Part shown: positions 62,201 to 64,000 of the stretch, piece after piece | How the letters are laid out: every line of letters starts with the position of its first letter | How positions within the stretch are numbered: position 1 is the first letter of the stretch | Assembly: GCA_020226215.1 (NCBI GenBank) | Contig: CM035235.1 | Coordinates: 43,429,511-43,493,510 of the forward strand | Direction: 5' to 3' | Origin: Sindora glabra | Taxonomy: Eukaryota > Streptophyta > Magnoliopsida > Fabales > Fabaceae | DNA length: 64,000 nt | Translations under genes and position numbers: made by a program | The notes under the pieces: model-generated | The model's database searches: none | The model's input: only the letters and a program-made list of their open reading frames with translations | What the model was told of the DNA's origin: nothing

Positions 62201-63238
62201 ATCATTTGCCAAAATCTTAAAAATGAGTAGTAAGAACTGTTCACATAAACACCCAAGAGCTTGTTCTAATGCTGCCGAGTCACGTCACAATGCAATAACT
62301 AGTGGTTGCTTTACACTAAACATCTAAAAGACTTTAGAACAACGTTAAGACACACAGCAAGGATACCATTTGTGCTAATCATGGCCAAGTGGGTAAAATT
62401 TGGGGTGGCATTATATTTATGGCATAGATTCTGGGTTTTTGAATAAAGATAGTCCTATAAGTGAAACGGAAGATTTCGAGGGAAGGGGTTTTCAATTTAT
62501 ATCTTCCAGGGAAGAGTTGACTTGAGTTATGGGAGTATCAGACTTCTAACTGCCTTGCAGATTATTGTGAAGTTTCAAAATACAAACAAGAAGACTCTTC
62601 TCCCATCTCCTAATAATATTTTCATTTTCTATTGAAATAAAAGCGAACAAGAAGGAGAACTTACTTTCTGTTGTACTGATGATTGAATTTGAAACCCAGC
62701 CGAGTGATGTGAAGGAAGTTGTACTAATATTATTGAGTATGTTTCAATATAAGAGATGCTTAACTCAACTTGGTCAAAGTTGAATGAGGTCAATGATTTA
62801 AGTGTAATTGGCTTATCTACTTTTCTATCCCAGTTTTAAACATGAATAATGGCAACACTCAGGAATATTATTGCTTGCACAGCGCTAGCTTTTTATTGCT
62901 AATCAGTCCAAAGATGAGAACTTTGGTTCAATTTTTTCCCTTGCCTTAAGCTATTTACGATGTATGCTAACTACGATCACAGCCTCAAGTTTCACATCAT
63001 TATAGTTGTGAATTCTTCAGAGATCCTTCAAAATGCTAGAGCTGAATGCTGGTGAGTTAAATTAAACCAAGTCAAACTAGATGATAATTCAACAATATAA
63101 GTCATAATGGCGATAGATGTCTATGGTTATCTCATCAATTGTTATTATGCCAAACAAGATGATTCTTTAAGGCTTTTTTTTATTTGGTGTAATGTTTCTG
63201 GTACACTTTATCGCATTTATGATGTGGCTATTTCTCAG

Positions 63239-63340
63239 GCTCGAGAAGCTTCAAGTTTTGGATATCAGTTTCTTTATGGTTGTGCAAAGCCAATGATTGG
63301 AGGGCTTTACCCGGCGCGTAATTTTATTTTATCCCTAATG
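63239..63340 (+). pseudogene. DDB1: DDB1-like exon e
   Basis: After acceptor TTTCTCAG, phase-matched to exon d, the sequence encodes LEKLQVLDI, loses one base, and continues FLYGCAKPMIGGLY. DDB1 has LEELQVLDIKFLFGCAKPT here. Beyond about 63330 similarity fades, though fragments near 63505-63620 may correspond to later DDB1 segments (AIP near 63508; GS and MIH near 63568-63617). Confidence 0.8.
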
Positions 63341-63694
63341 ACTTTACTTTTACCCTCAACCATCATACTCTGTACAAGCTATAGACTTTTTTGGCAGTTT
63401 TTGTTTTTCTTCAAACCCCTTTGAAGGTGCTGGCTATGCATATTTGATGAAGAAAGCCTCTTGAACAGACCATGAACGGAATCCAATAAAGATGCATGAT
63501 AGGGAAGCTATTCCCAGAACGATGAGAGGCGGGATGGAGGAATTCAGGAACTAAGCTATTGTATGCCAAGTGGATCAAAATTGGCGTGTCTCCATTGGTG
63601 CAAATGTATGATTCACATGTTCATGGATAGTTTGATAGAGGCAATATCTTTTATTACTAAATCTTATGATTTGTCATGTACATTTATTTTGCAG

Positions 63695-63802
63695 GGTTAC
63701 AGGACACAAATCGAGCCCCTAGGTGAAACTTCCATCGCGTCTACTATATCATATATTGACAATGCATTTGTCTACATTGGATCGAACTTTCGAGATTCAC
63801 AG
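63695..63802 (+). pseudogene. DDB1: DDB1-like exon f
   Basis: Between TTTTGCAG and GTTTAC. A one-base loss near the start separates Val-Thr-Gly from QIEPLGETSIASTISYIDN, continuing AFVYIGSNFRDSQ. This matches DDB1 KIELLGETSIAS and the residues after it. The rest of the gene would lie right of the window. Confidence 0.88.
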
Positions 63803-64000
63803 GTTTACTTACTAATCTTTTATGTTGTGATCTCTTGTTTGCATGAAAGTCATTTCTATTTTGAAATTCTGACTTCCTGAAGACTGGAGAGAATGGTCTG
63901 CTTATGGAGGAAATGGAATATGGGCTTTACGCTGGGTCTATTGGTTGCTAATATATATTACTATAATCCTTCACTCTTACTTCATTGGTACTGGTTTTGA

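Larger units (their letters stand above)
52633..63802 (+). pseudogene. DDB1: DDB1-like gene fragment, broken and interrupted
   Basis: Five exons match plant DDB1, the WD40-propeller adaptor of CUL4 ubiquitin ligases in the nucleus: 52633-52723 (LFIAIERYKFCVLQWDP), 61150-61201 (AMGDFSDPVRRPTDNGQ), 61362-61423 (IDLDCRLIGLHLYDGL), 61532-61577 (DNRGPLKEALNIR) and 63239-63340 (FLYGCAKP). A further exon, 63695-63802, carries LGETSIASTISYIDNAFVYI. Most keep AG/GT borders. Together they cover roughly residues 70-350 of a ~1090-residue protein. The first exon (start Met) was not found, and the 3' part lies outside the window. Breaks: single-base losses at the end of exon 52633-52723, in the 63239 exon and the 63695 exon; a 4-base loss near 61538; a lost donor after 61423. 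Gypsy elements D1/D2 fill the first intron. An intact DDB1 copy elsewhere is assumed. Confidence 0.85.

Noticed and set aside
62281..63060. Further DDB1 exons between exons d and e
   Set aside because: I looked for the propeller segments that should follow NIR, but exon e joins exon d directly in phase, so none are expected here.

Overview
The window looks like strongly AT-rich nuclear DNA from a flowering plant, probably a dicot. The evidence is plant-type Ty1/copia and Ty3/gypsy LTR retrotransposons with tRNA-Met-type primer sites, a tRNA-derived SINE, MITE-like repeats, and spliced exons matching plant DDB1 (UV-damaged DNA-binding protein 1). I see no intact protein-coding gene. Almost all recognisable coding sequence is decayed transposon, and the only identifiable host gene is a broken DDB1 copy. 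I could not name the species.

Layout. 1-4528: 3' two thirds of a decayed copia element (A) with its 3' LTR. 4529-22324: gene-poor DNA holding a repeated ~1 kb segment (three copies), hAT-like MITEs, a 2.7 kb TIR element (7177-9869), a SINE (10865-11135), a ~2 kb tandem array of palindromic units (12000-14010), a (TA)38 tract and a short coding-like insert (16852-17127). 22325-35064: copia element B with both LTRs. Its leader carries ~4 kb of foreign, possibly CACTA-type DNA, and its integrase region is split by a 1.6 kb solo LTR that itself contains a second solo LTR of the same family in the opposite orientation. 36085-42794: copia element C, the best preserved, with two 446 bp LTRs, PBS, gag, pol and PPT.

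42795-52600: intergenic DNA with a large diverged duplication (about 42.8-46.0 and 49.7-52.1 kb), a TIR-like element holding a GGT-rich minisatellite (47.0-47.9 kb) and a small GC-richer island (49.03-49.17 kb). 52633-63802: five recognisable exons of a DDB1-like gene on the + strand, with frameshifts and a lost splice donor. The intron between the first two of these exons is 8.4 kb because a minus-strand gypsy element (D1) landed in it and a plus-strand gypsy element (D2) then landed in the D1 LTR.

The window therefore records several rounds of nested insertion and decay. The most interesting signals are: a possible intron in the copia family whose first coding exon lies inside the LTR; a Tyr-for-Cys zinc knuckle shared by two copia copies; an inverted nest of two solo LTRs with target duplications; and a tandem array whose units are long perfect palindromes. 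Boundaries, homologies and repeat matches were read by eye, without alignment tools.
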